Source of the DNA: Gp13-AA77 sp035578005
GTDB lineage: Bacteria > Acidobacteriota > Terriglobia > UBA7540
Assembly: GCA_035578005.1 (NCBI GenBank)
Contig: DATJYK010000423.1
Location: 1 to 64,000, forward strand
Direction: 5' to 3'
Length of the DNA stretch: 64,000 bases
The notes under the pieces are model-generated. The model saw only the letters and a program-made list of their open reading frames with translations, made no database searches and was not told where the DNA came from. A program made the position numbers and the translations under genes. Shown piece after piece: positions 8,484 through 16,900 of the stretch (within the stretch, counting starts at the first letter, position 1; every line of letters starts with the position of its first letter).

Positions 8484-9731
8484 ATGCCGAAGACGGTTGC
8501 CATTCTGGGAACGCTCGACACCAAGGGCCAGGAGTTCGGCTACCTGCGAAGCTGCATCGAAGCCGCGGGCTTGGACACGTTGCTCGTCGATTGCGGGATT
8601 CTGGAACCGCCGCAGGTTGCGCCGGACGTCTCGCGGCAGGAGGTTGCCTCCGCTGCGGGATCCCGCATCGGGGACCTCGTAGCAGCGCATGATCGCGGAG
8701 CGGCGATCACAGCGATGACGTCCGGTGCAGTCGTTGTCACTCAGCGGCTGTTCCGTGAGGGAAAGATCCACGGCCTAATCTCTCTGGGTGGCTCGGCAGG
8801 TACAACCATCGGCACCGCTGCCATGCGTTCACTTCCGGCAGGGTTTCCCAAAGTAATGGTGTCTACACTCGCCTCGGGTGACACGCGGCCGTTCGTGGGA
8901 ACCAAAGACCTCGTAATGATGTACCCGATCGTCGACATCGCCGGGCTTAACCGGCTCTCGCGGCGAGTGCTTGGAAATGCGGCAGCAGCCATCGCAGGAA
9001 TGGTTCAGCAGGAGGTCACGGAACCTGCCGGGGCCAAACCACTCATTGCCGCCACCATGTTCGGTGTTACAACTCCCTGCGTCACGGCGGCGCGAAGATT
9101 GCTTGAGGACTCTGGTTGCGAGGTGCTGGTGTTCCACGCCACCGGGACAGGCGGCATGGCAATGGAGGAGCTCATTGCGGATGGCTACATCGCCGGTGTG
9201 TTGGACGTTACCACTACCGAGCTTGCTGATGAGCTGGCCGGCGGCGTGATGAGCGCGGGACCGCAGCGTCTGGAGGCGGCTGGCAAACGAGGTATCCCCC
9301 AAGTGGTTTGCCCCGGCGCGATTGATATGGTCAACTTCGGCCCACTGAATTCTGTTCCTGAGAAGTACCGCGGCCGGCGGCTGCACGTCCACAATGCGAA
9401 CGTGACCCTGATGCGGACCACTCCTGAAGAATGTGCTGAGTTGGGCCGAATCACGGCCCAGAAACTAAGCGAGGCGATGGGCGAGGTGGTGGTTCTCATG
9501 CCTTTGCGGGGCGTCTCAGCGATTGACGCGGAGGGGATGCCCTTCTGGTGGCCAGAGGCCGATCGAGCCTACCTGGATGCGCTCAAGTCCAGCCTCAATT
9601 CGCGAATTCGTTTGATGGAGGTCGATGCTCACATCAATGAGGAGAGCTTCAGCCGAGCGGCTGCCGCCGCCCTGTTGCAGATTATGAAGATACGAGAAGG
9701 CAGTGAGCTTTTCGCGGCGGCATCGAAATAA
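8484..9731 (+). CDS. Tm-1-like ATP-binding domain protein (UPF0261)
   Basis: 415 residues beginning MPKTVAILGTLDTKGQEFGY, the signature opening of the UPF0261/Tm-1-like family. Further family features are LGGSAGTTIGTAAMRSLP, VFHATGTGGMAMEELI and CPGAIDMVNFGP. The plant Tm-1 protein binds ATP and inhibits tobamovirus replication; the bacterial role is unknown. In many genomes this domain is joined to the TIM-barrel PEP-hydrolase-like domain; here the two are separate genes with a cupin between them. Probably cytosolic. Confidence 0.9.
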   Translation: MPKTVAILGTLDTKGQEFGYLRSCIEAAGLDTLLVDCGILEPPQVAPDVSRQEVASAAGSRIGDLVAAHDRGAAITAMTSGAVVVTQRLFREGKIHGLISLGGSAGTTIGTAAMRSLPAGFPKVMVSTLASGDTRPFVGTKDLVMMYPIVDIAGLNRLSRRVLGNAAAAIAGMVQQEVTEPAGAKPLIAATMFGVTTPCVTAARRLLEDSGCEVLVFHATGTGGMAMEELIADGYIAGVLDVTTTELADELAGGVMSAGPQRLEAAGKRGIPQVVCPGAIDMVNFGPLNSVPEKYRGRRLHVHNANVTLMRTTPEECAELGRITAQKLSEAMGEVVVLMPLRGVSAIDAEGMPFWWPEADRAYLDALKSSLNSRIRLMEVDAHINEESFSRAAAAALLQIMKIREGSELFAAASK

Positions 9732-9815
9732 GGCTGTGGCACGGGCATCCCGCCCGTGTGATCGAGTCGAGCTGAAGCCGGTCCGGAGCCCATGGCCTGG
9801 AAGGCCATGCCAGAA

Positions 9816-11615
9816 ATGAGGGCGCACATTCAATTCTCAAGGAGAGACTGGCTGAAGGCGGCGATGGCAGTCGCTCTCGGACCGCAAGCTCCAGCGATTC
9901 TCGGAGCAGCGTCGCAGATCAAGCCTACGGGCAGCAAGCCGCACAGCAGTGTGGCGGCCGCCAGGGACCTAGCCTCCGCGAAAGTGACCTTCGTCGATGT
10001 GGCCGCATCGGCGGGCATCACCTTTCGGCATGACAACGCCGCGTCGCCCGAAAAATACCTGATCGAGACCATGGGGGCCGGCTGCGGCTGGATCGATTTT
10101 GATCAGGATGGCCTGCTCGATCTCTACCTCGTGAACAGCACCGCCACCCGCCTTTACACTCCCAAGCAGCCCTTGCGCAGCGCGCTTTACCGTAACAATG
10201 GCGATGGCAGTTTCACCGACGTCACGTTGAAAGCCGGAGTGGGCGCGGAGGGCCTCTTCGGCATGGGCGTGGCCGTGGGCGACTATGACAACGACGGATT
10301 CCCCGATCTTTACGTCACCGGCTACGATCACTCGATTCTGTACCACAATAACGGCAATGGAACCTTCACCGATATGACGGCCAAGGCAGGCGTGGCGAAT
10401 CACGGCAAGTGGGGATCAAGCGCGGCCTGGTTTGATTACGATAACGATGGGCGGCTTGATCTGGTGATTGCCAACTACGTGGACTGGTCGCCTGAGAACA
10501 ACGTCTGGTGCGGAGAGCACAAGCCCGGTTACCGCGGCTACTGCCATCCCGACGTCTATCATGGCGAAACGCCGACCCTTTATCACAACAACGGCGACGG
10601 CACGTTCCGCGAGGTGAGCGTGGCGTCCGGCCTGGGAGCCAAGCCCGGCAACGGCTTGGGCATCGTGACTTTCGACTACGATGACGACGGCTGGCAAGAC
10701 GTCTTCATTGCCAACGATGGCATGGAGAATTTTCTTTTCCACAACAATCGCGACGGCACGTTCCGCGAGGTAGGCTATGTCGCTGGCGTGGCCGTCAATG
10801 GCGACGGCAAGACGGAAGCCGGCATGGGGACTGATGCTGCCGATGCCTCAGGCAACGGCCGCCTGGACCTGATTGTGACGCACCTCGATTTCGAGCAGGC
10901 GCGCTTCTATCGCAACCAAGGTGGGGGGATGTTTGAAGACGACACCTTCCCGGCCAAGCTAGGTTATGCCACCTTCCATTTGAGCGGCTTCGGCACGCGC
11001 TTCATGGATTACGACAATGACGGCCGGCGCGATCTCTTCATGGCCAATGGCCATATTCTCGACAACATCGAGCTCGTGCATGCAGGCACCCACTACGCCG
11101 AGCCCAAACTAATGTTCCGGAACATCGGGCGCGGCGTTTTCGAGAATGTCAGCGACAAACTCGGTCCCGACTTCGTCGTACCCAAGGTGAGCCGTGGGGC
11201 GGCGGTGGGAGATTTCGATAACGACGGCGACCTTGACATCCTGGTAAGCAACAACGGTCAGGCGCCTCAGCTTCTGCGAAACGATCTGGATCACGCGTCG
11301 GGCAACGCTCACTGGCTTCAGATTCTTCTGGTCGGAACGAAGTCGAATCGAGACGGGGTGGGAGCCCGGGTGAAGATGACGGCGGGCGATCTTGTTCAGT
11401 ACGATCAGCGTAAAGGTGGAATGAGCTATCAGTCCGCCCAGGATCCGCGCCTGTACTTCGGTCTCGGAGGCGGCAACAAAGTGGACTCCGTAGAAATTCG
11501 CTGGCCGAGCGGGATCGTCACACGAGTTGAGAACGTCGCCGCCGATCAGATCATCGCCGTGAAAGAGGGCGTCGGGATTGTGCCGAAGGAATTTCCGCGG
11601 GCGAAGCCGCGGTAG
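9816..11615 (+). CDS. CRTAC1 family protein with FG-GAP/VCBS repeats and ASPIC/UnbV domain
   Basis: About 599 residues from ATG 9816 (an in-frame ATG at 9792 is possible). A Tat signal follows (FSRRDWLKAAMAVALG). Residues 80-450 hold several FG-GAP/VCBS calcium-binding blades, visible as recurring DYDNDGFPDLYV, DYDNDGRLDLVI, DYDDDGWQDVFI and DFDNDGDLDILV. The C-terminal 90 residues match the ASPIC/UnbV domain (GVGARVKM, YFGLG, VEIRWPSG). Such proteins are exported, bind calcium and are very abundant in Acidobacteria and Planctomycetes; their role is uncertain. It is preceded by a short palindromic repeat. Confidence 0.9.
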   Translation: MRAHIQFSRRDWLKAAMAVALGPQAPAILGAASQIKPTGSKPHSSVAAARDLASAKVTFVDVAASAGITFRHDNAASPEKYLIETMGAGCGWIDFDQDGLLDLYLVNSTATRLYTPKQPLRSALYRNNGDGSFTDVTLKAGVGAEGLFGMGVAVGDYDNDGFPDLYVTGYDHSILYHNNGNGTFTDMTAKAGVANHGKWGSSAAWFDYDNDGRLDLVIANYVDWSPENNVWCGEHKPGYRGYCHPDVYHGETPTLYHNNGDGTFREVSVASGLGAKPGNGLGIVTFDYDDDGWQDVFIANDGMENFLFHNNRDGTFREVGYVAGVAVNGDGKTEAGMGTDAADASGNGRLDLIVTHLDFEQARFYRNQGGGMFEDDTFPAKLGYATFHLSGFGTRFMDYDNDGRRDLFMANGHILDNIELVHAGTHYAEPKLMFRNIGRGVFENVSDKLGPDFVVPKVSRGAAVGDFDNDGDLDILVSNNGQAPQLLRNDLDHASGNAHWLQILLVGTKSNRDGVGARVKMTAGDLVQYDQRKGGMSYQSAQDPRLYFGLGGGNKVDSVEIRWPSGIVTRVENVAADQIIAVKEGVGIVPKEFPRAKPR

Positions 11616-12010
11616 TCGGCAGCACGCTGGTCACAGATCCGATCTCTCCAGTTTGAACCATGCCAGTCTGAAGTATCACACACGTTCCGGATCGCCTCGC
11701 GGCAGGTTCCCAAGTTGGTCGGTTCGGTCAACACTGGGCCGTCAGCGAGGATGTCCGCCGGTTGCTTGCGGGAAGGGCTGTTACCAACAGCTATACTGAC
11801 CTTGCCGGCCTCGGCAACGCTCGCCACCTTGTCTTTTGGTTAATTGTGTAGATAATTGTGGGTTTAGTGGAAGGTGGCGGTGATGCTGGAACTGTTTTGG
11901 AGTCAAAGCAAGGGGGGTTCAGGATTTGGAGCCGAGCTCCGGGATTCCGTTGTGGAAGGACGGCATGATTTTGGCGGAATCCAGCTGTTTTCTCGTGTCG
12001 GCCCAGTCTT
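11616..12010. other. Intergenic stretch without a recognisable gene
   Basis: The first 395 of the 551 bases between the CRTAC1 gene and the TIR gene. I see no convincing coding frame; short open frames on both strands have no familiar motifs. The segment around 11840-11870 (GTTAATTGTGTAGATAATTG) is AT-rich compared with its surroundings and could hold the promoter of the TIR cassette, but no clear -35/-10 pair stands out. Confidence 0.4.
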
Positions 12011-12094
12011 GAGGCCTATCGCACTCCTTGGCAGAACGGCGTGGCGGAGCGCTGGGTTGGAAGCTGTCGCCGGGAACTCCTAGCGGAGTTGTAG
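12011..12094 (+). pseudogene. Relic of a transposase integrase-core (DDE) domain
   Basis: Read in the frame starting at 12011, this gives EAYRTPWQNGVAERWVG followed by SCRRELLAEL and a stop. The sequence YRTPWQNGVAERWVGSCRREL is the last catalytic-Glu segment of rve-type integrase/transposase domains (IS481/IS3-like). Upstream in this frame nothing matches, so only about 27 codons remain. It ends 72 bases before the TIR gene and marks an old insertion-sequence event at the left border of the conflict cassette. Confidence 0.7.
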
Positions 12095-12166
12095 CTGGCT
12101 TCGCCGTCGGGCCCCGGGCGTTGTCGAATCGCTCCTATTGGAGCAAGAAAGCAGGGGGGTAAGGAC

Positions 12167-13336
12167 TTGCCGACTCCCACTTACGATTTGTTTATCTCGT
12201 ACAGCAGCCACGACCGGCGGTGGGCCGAGAAGGCCTACACGGATTTGGGGAGGGCGTTTCCCACCATCAGTATTTTCTGGGATCGCGAAGCCATTCCGCC
12301 GGGCCGGCCCTGGCGAACGTTTCTCACCGACGGCATCGTCAATACCAAACACTTGCTGTTCTTCTGGTCGCAGGCGGCGAAAAATTCCAACGAGGTTGAG
12401 CCTGAGATCTCCGGGTTCGAAGCGGAGGTACGCCGGACTCCGACTCTTGGAGGGAGCAAGCGCGTAGAGTTCTCAGTTGGGCTTGAAGGGATGCGGGGCG
12501 CTGGCAGCGCGGATTTGCAGGGTTTCCCCATGGATGCCTACTATGAATCCTCCGCCGCGGACCGAGGCATCTCCAGCCTTGATTCCAATCCGGGGCTCAC
12601 CGAGTGGAAACGGATAATTCGGAAGGTAGGTGACGAGGTCTTTCGCCTCGAGGCGGCACGAAGACTAATCGCCGCCATTGTAGCTACCGCCGTGGTCAGA
12701 ATTCCGTTACTAGACCAAATTCACAGCCTGCCGCAAAGCCCTACCGGACCGACATTGGACGAGTTTCTGACAGCTTTCAGAGTGAACTGGGCAGACGTCC
12801 GTCCCCGGTACGGTCTGAACGCATTGGAATGGCGTCCTTTCGGCGGAGCGGAGACCGTGGTCGAATTGCTGGAGGATCTACGGGTCCAAGCCAACAGTCG
12901 ACTTGACCCCGCGTACTGGTTTCGTTGGGAGTACGTCGACCTCGTCGAGGCCGTGACAGCGAACACCGTGAGCAGTCTGGTAACCAGCCCATCCGTGGTT
13001 GTCCTCGACCCGATCTCGCTTTACGACGCGGTGAGCGCCAATGCTTTCCGCCGCCTTGACCGCTACGTGCGCCAAGCACAGTCAGTAATAGTCTCGCTGG
13101 CTCCTACACGGGAGACGGGCGAAGACTGGATTGCCCGCGCCCTGCGGGCGCAGTCGGTGCCCCTCCTGGAAGATTATTTCGAGCCCGCCATCCCGCCCCT
13201 CATCGGCGAGTTCGCCAAGTGTGCGCTGAACGTGCAGCGCATTTCGGACATCGAGCGTATGGTGCGCAGCCGCATCGCCTGGCTGGATTTGACCGTTCGT
13301 AAAGCCGAGGCCAAGCAGACAACGGGCACAACATGA
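12167..13336 (+). CDS. TIR-domain protein of an NLR-like conflict cassette
   Basis: 389 residues, TTG start preceded by GGGGGGTAAGG. Residues 5-90 form a TIR domain: YDLFISYSSHDRRWAEK (first strand and helix), IFWDREAIPPGRPW (BB-loop region) and HLLFFWSQAA (third core strand) followed by an acidic stretch NEVEPEI at 75-81 where the NADase glutamate of active TIRs would lie. The rest (200-380) looks like a second alpha/beta domain (SVVVLDPISLYDA, SVIVSLAPTRET), not assigned. Its stop overlaps the next start as ATGA, implying translational coupling to the ATPase gene. It may degrade NAD+ or act only as an adaptor. Confidence 0.85.
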   Translation: MPTPTYDLFISYSSHDRRWAEKAYTDLGRAFPTISIFWDREAIPPGRPWRTFLTDGIVNTKHLLFFWSQAAKNSNEVEPEISGFEAEVRRTPTLGGSKRVEFSVGLEGMRGAGSADLQGFPMDAYYESSAADRGISSLDSNPGLTEWKRIIRKVGDEVFRLEAARRLIAAIVATAVVRIPLLDQIHSLPQSPTGPTLDEFLTAFRVNWADVRPRYGLNALEWRPFGGAETVVELLEDLRVQANSRLDPAYWFRWEYVDLVEAVTANTVSSLVTSPSVVVLDPISLYDAVSANAFRRLDRYVRQAQSVIVSLAPTRETGEDWIARALRAQSVPLLEDYFEPAIPPLIGEFAKCALNVQRISDIERMVRSRIAWLDLTVRKAEAKQTTGTT

Positions 13337-13998
13337 TTTACACCTTGTATTCCTATAAGGGCGGTGTAGGCCGTTCCATGGCCCTGGCGAACTTGGCGGA
13401 GTGTTTTTTCGAGAAGAACCTCCGCATCATCATGATCGACTGGGATCTCGAGGCGCCAGGACTTGAAGCCTATTTCTACCCTCCTGCCGAAGGCAACGAC
13501 CCGAACAGCGGACGAACCCGCGTAACCGCCCACCTCGGCCTCATCGATATGTTGACAGAATACACGGAGAAGTTCCCCGATATTGCCAACCGCCAAGCCA
13601 GAGTGATGGCCGCCGCGGCGTCCGTGCCCGGCGAAGTTGAAAGACGCGCAAGTGAAATCCAGGAGGCGGCACGCATAACCAGGGAGTTCCTCCAAGGGCT
13701 CACTCCCCTTCCCGAGCACTTGCGGCAGGTGCCATTCGAAACAGGCGTACGGGCGGGATCTGCCGCGGAGACGAGCTTTTCAGACTTGATTCAACAGAAT
13801 TTGACGCCCGTAGAAGAGTATCTCCAGATCATCCACGGGTTAGGGACCGCCCGGCTCTGGCTGCTCACGGCGGGGGCACGGCCTGCGGAAAAGATTCGCC
13901 GATTACGCGAACTCCGTGCAGGACTTCGATTGGTTGGAGTTTCTCGCCGCCTACCGCGGAAAAGAGTATCTGAACTGGCTCCGCCAGAAGCTCCATAG
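13333..13998 (+). CDS. KGGVGR-type variant P-loop ATPase, N-terminal part (frameshifted into the next frame)
   Basis: The protein starts MIYTLYSYKGGVGRSMALAN, a MinD/ParA-like deviant Walker A in which the second Lys is Arg (KGGVGRS, 9-15), followed by IDWDLEAPG at 35-43. This is the KGGVGR-motif variant ATPase often encoded beside TIR genes. Similarity stops near 13890; beyond that this frame is noise, while the frame starting upstream of 13916 continues the domain (DADYANSV-like reading, then DFDWLEF). One extra A in AAAAGA at 13889-13894 explains the break. The genuine product is therefore the composite described for 13916-18640. The start overlaps the TIR stop by 4 nt. Confidence 0.8.
   Translation: MIYTLYSYKGGVGRSMALANLAECFFEKNLRIIMIDWDLEAPGLEAYFYPPAEGNDPNSGRTRVTAHLGLIDMLTEYTEKFPDIANRQARVMAAAASVPGEVERRASEIQEAARITREFLQGLTPLPEHLRQVPFETGVRAGSAAETSFSDLIQQNLTPVEEYLQIIHGLGTARLWLLTAGARPAEKIRRLRELRAGLRLVGVSRRLPRKRVSELAPPEAP
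13889..13894 (+). other. Frameshift site 1 (+1) in the giant conflict gene
   Basis: Up to here the codon frame is that of ATG 13333; from here the homologous reading is one base further. Skipping one A in AAAAGA changes AEKIRRLR into AERFADYANSVQDFDWLEF, which joins the two halves of the ATPase domain. It may be a sequencing or assembly indel, a real mutation, or (less likely) recoding. Confidence 0.75.
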
Positions 13999-16900
13999 CA
14001 TTGCCGATGTCATCTTGATTGACAGTCGCACCGGTGTGACCGAAATGGGGGGCGTGTGCACGCGGCAGATGGCCGACGCCGTGGTGTCTTTCTGCGCTCC
14101 CAATTTCCAGAACCTGGAAGGCGTGGCCCGGGTCACCGGGTCTCTGGATAGCGAGGCGGCGCGGAATGCCCGAGATAACCGCGACCTGCAAGTTATGGTC
14201 ATCCCAACCCGCATTGATGATTCCGAGGCCGACCGTCTGAACGAATTCTCCAAAACCTTCGGCTCCAAGCTGGAGGTACCCTCCTTGATTCCCGAGGCTC
14301 TCCGCGGATTGGACCGGCCAATGTGGAATCTGCAGGTGCCTTACATTCCCAAGTTCAATTACCGCGAGGAGCGGGTCATTGGACCGGAGGTGGGGCCGCC
14401 CGATCCTCCCACTAAGAGGCTCATTCAAGCGTATCGAAACATCGCCCTGCATCTGGCCGTGTTGGCGGAGGACGGAGGCCCTGTCCGCAGAGCGTTCGCC
14501 TCCGAAATCGCGACCGCCTTGCCGCACCTTCAGCCGTCGCGGCCGCCCCGGATGTGGCCGCCACTGGCGAGCAACTGGGTGGAGCGTCCAGCTGAGTTGG
14601 AACGGCTTAAGGGGGCGCTAAAGGAATGCTCAACGGCCCCCAATGGCGGCCGCCTGGCCGTTTGGGGTCTGGCGGGCATGGGCAAGACCAACTTGGTGTC
14701 GCGAGCTTGCCAGGATGAAGACATCCAGCGCGCCTTCGCCGATGGCATCGTTTGGCTAACGCTCGATCGAGCCTGGAGCCCCGACATGGTGCAGGACTGG
14801 TTGCGAAGTGCCTTCGCGCTGGCCCGAACCGGCGGCGAACAGGCTCTGACCCGTGCCTTGGAGAACAAACGTTTCCTTTTCGTGGTCGACGACGTGTGGA
14901 CCCTGGACCAACTCGAATCCGTCTTCGCGTATGGGCGGCAGGATACGCGTGTGATTGTAACCCGCGACCTGGCGACGGCCTCGGCCTTTCAGGGCACGGT
15001 GGTCACCATTGGGGCGTTCAGCGAGGGTGAATCCGCAAACCTACTGAGGAACCTTTCGCACATACCTTCTGGGCAAACTGATACGGTTTTGTCGAGCATG
15101 ATTGCATGGCCACTCGGCGCTTCGCTACTGCGCTCCGAGCTCGAGCGGCGGCTGGCGCAAAAGGAGACATCGGAGCAGGTCTGGCAGACGATCGAAGCAT
15201 CCCTACAGCGGAAAGGTATCACGGCTTTCGATAAAGCGGGTGTTCCAGACAAGAGTAGTTCGGTCGCTCGAAGCCTCCGGGGAACCTTGGGTCGGCTAAG
15301 TGGTGAGGAGCGGACGCTCCTGGTCTCGATCGGGAGAAGCGGCGACCGAGGCAGCGTGGTTGTCCCCGCGGACGAACACGATTCCAAACCGCCAGAGGGT
15401 CGCGCTCCGCTGTCTACCGCTCAGGAGACGGTCGGGGAGTCTCAACGACTCAAACGGCTCGAAAGCTTAGGACTCGTGGAAGTCAAGGCCAGCGTCGCCC
15501 GCCTACACCCGCTGGTATGGGCATGGTTGGTCACGCAGGGAGAACTTACCACCAGTGTTCATACGGAAAAACAACTCCAACGCGAGCAGAACCTGCGACG
15601 GGGCCATGAGGTTCTGCGGGGCGCGACTGCCACGTTCGACGAGTTGAAGGCATTGGCTCAGTTCGCCAAGGATGCGCGCTCGTTTTCGCTCGCCCGCCGG
15701 CTGTACATCCTTGCCCGCCAGCCCTATCAAGTCTCGCACCTGACCGCTGACAAAAAACTCGGGCTCGCGCAGAAGCAAGCCCTCTGCACCTACAAAGACG
15801 AAGATCTGCCTGCCGAGGAGCGCTTTAACGGCGCGTTTCAAATTCTCGCGGAAGCCGATCTTCAAAGCCCGACTCCCTCGCAGGAAACCCTCGGCCTGGC
15901 CGGAGCCATTTGCAAGTGCCGTTGGAAGATCACGGGACGACGAAGCGATCTCGAGGGATCACTCGGCTATTACCAACAGGGCGCCAAGGGGCCGCTGGGC
16001 GGCGATTTCGGATACACGCGGATTAATGCCGCTTTCGTTTTGGATTTGCTGGCCAAGATCGAGGAGAAAAATTCCCGCTCGGCTGCCGAAGCGCTCCGGC
16101 GGGATGCGGCCAAGCTTCGCGACGAGATCGTAGAACAACTTCCCGGCCTCGCATCACAAACGGCCAACGCGTGGGTCAAGGACGAATGGTGGTACGGCGC
16201 GACCCTGGCCGAAGCGTGTTTTGGTCTGAATCGCCACTGGGAGGCGCAATTCTGGCTGCGCGAGGCGCTGGCTCTCGACCCGCCGCAGTGGGAGCTCGAG
16301 ACGACCACGCGCCAACTCGCCGCGCTCGCCCAGGCGCAGGGAGCCGATGAGCGAGAGAATTCGCCGGCTTGGCAGACCTTGCGCATTCTGGTGGGAGAAG
16401 CCGACCCCGCCCTGCGCGCGCTGATGGCCGGGAAGCTTGGATTGGCGCTTTCCGGGGGCGGATTTCGCGCCTCGTTTTTCCATATTGGAGTTTTGGCCCG
16501 CCTTGCCGAATTAGATGTGCTCAGGCACGTGGAGGTACTCTCATGCGTTTCCGGCGGATCCATTTTGGGCGCTCATTATTACCTGGAAGTCCGGAAACTT
16601 CTGCAACGCCAAGCCGACAGCGAGATCACACGCGAAGACTATATTGAAATCGTGCAACATCTGGAACGGGACTTCCTGGCGGGCGTGCAGCAAAACCTGC
16701 GGATGCGGTTGCTCGGAAGCGTTTCGGCCAACCTGCGCAGCGTTTTGTACCCAGCATACACGCGCACGAAATACTTGGGTGAACTGTTCGAGCGCCACCT
16801 TTACGCGCGCGTGCAGGATGACCGCTCGGGGCCCCGCTGGCTTGACGGCCTGAAAATTTATCCTCACGGCGGCGGAGAGGACTTCAACCCAAAACTCGAC

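Noticed and set aside
12167..13336. FxsC-type protein of a peptide-modification operon
   Set aside because: KGGVGR ATPases and TIR-like FxsC proteins occur together in those operons, but no radical-SAM FxsB gene or FxSxx precursor peptide is seen here; a conflict system fits better, though the link stays open.
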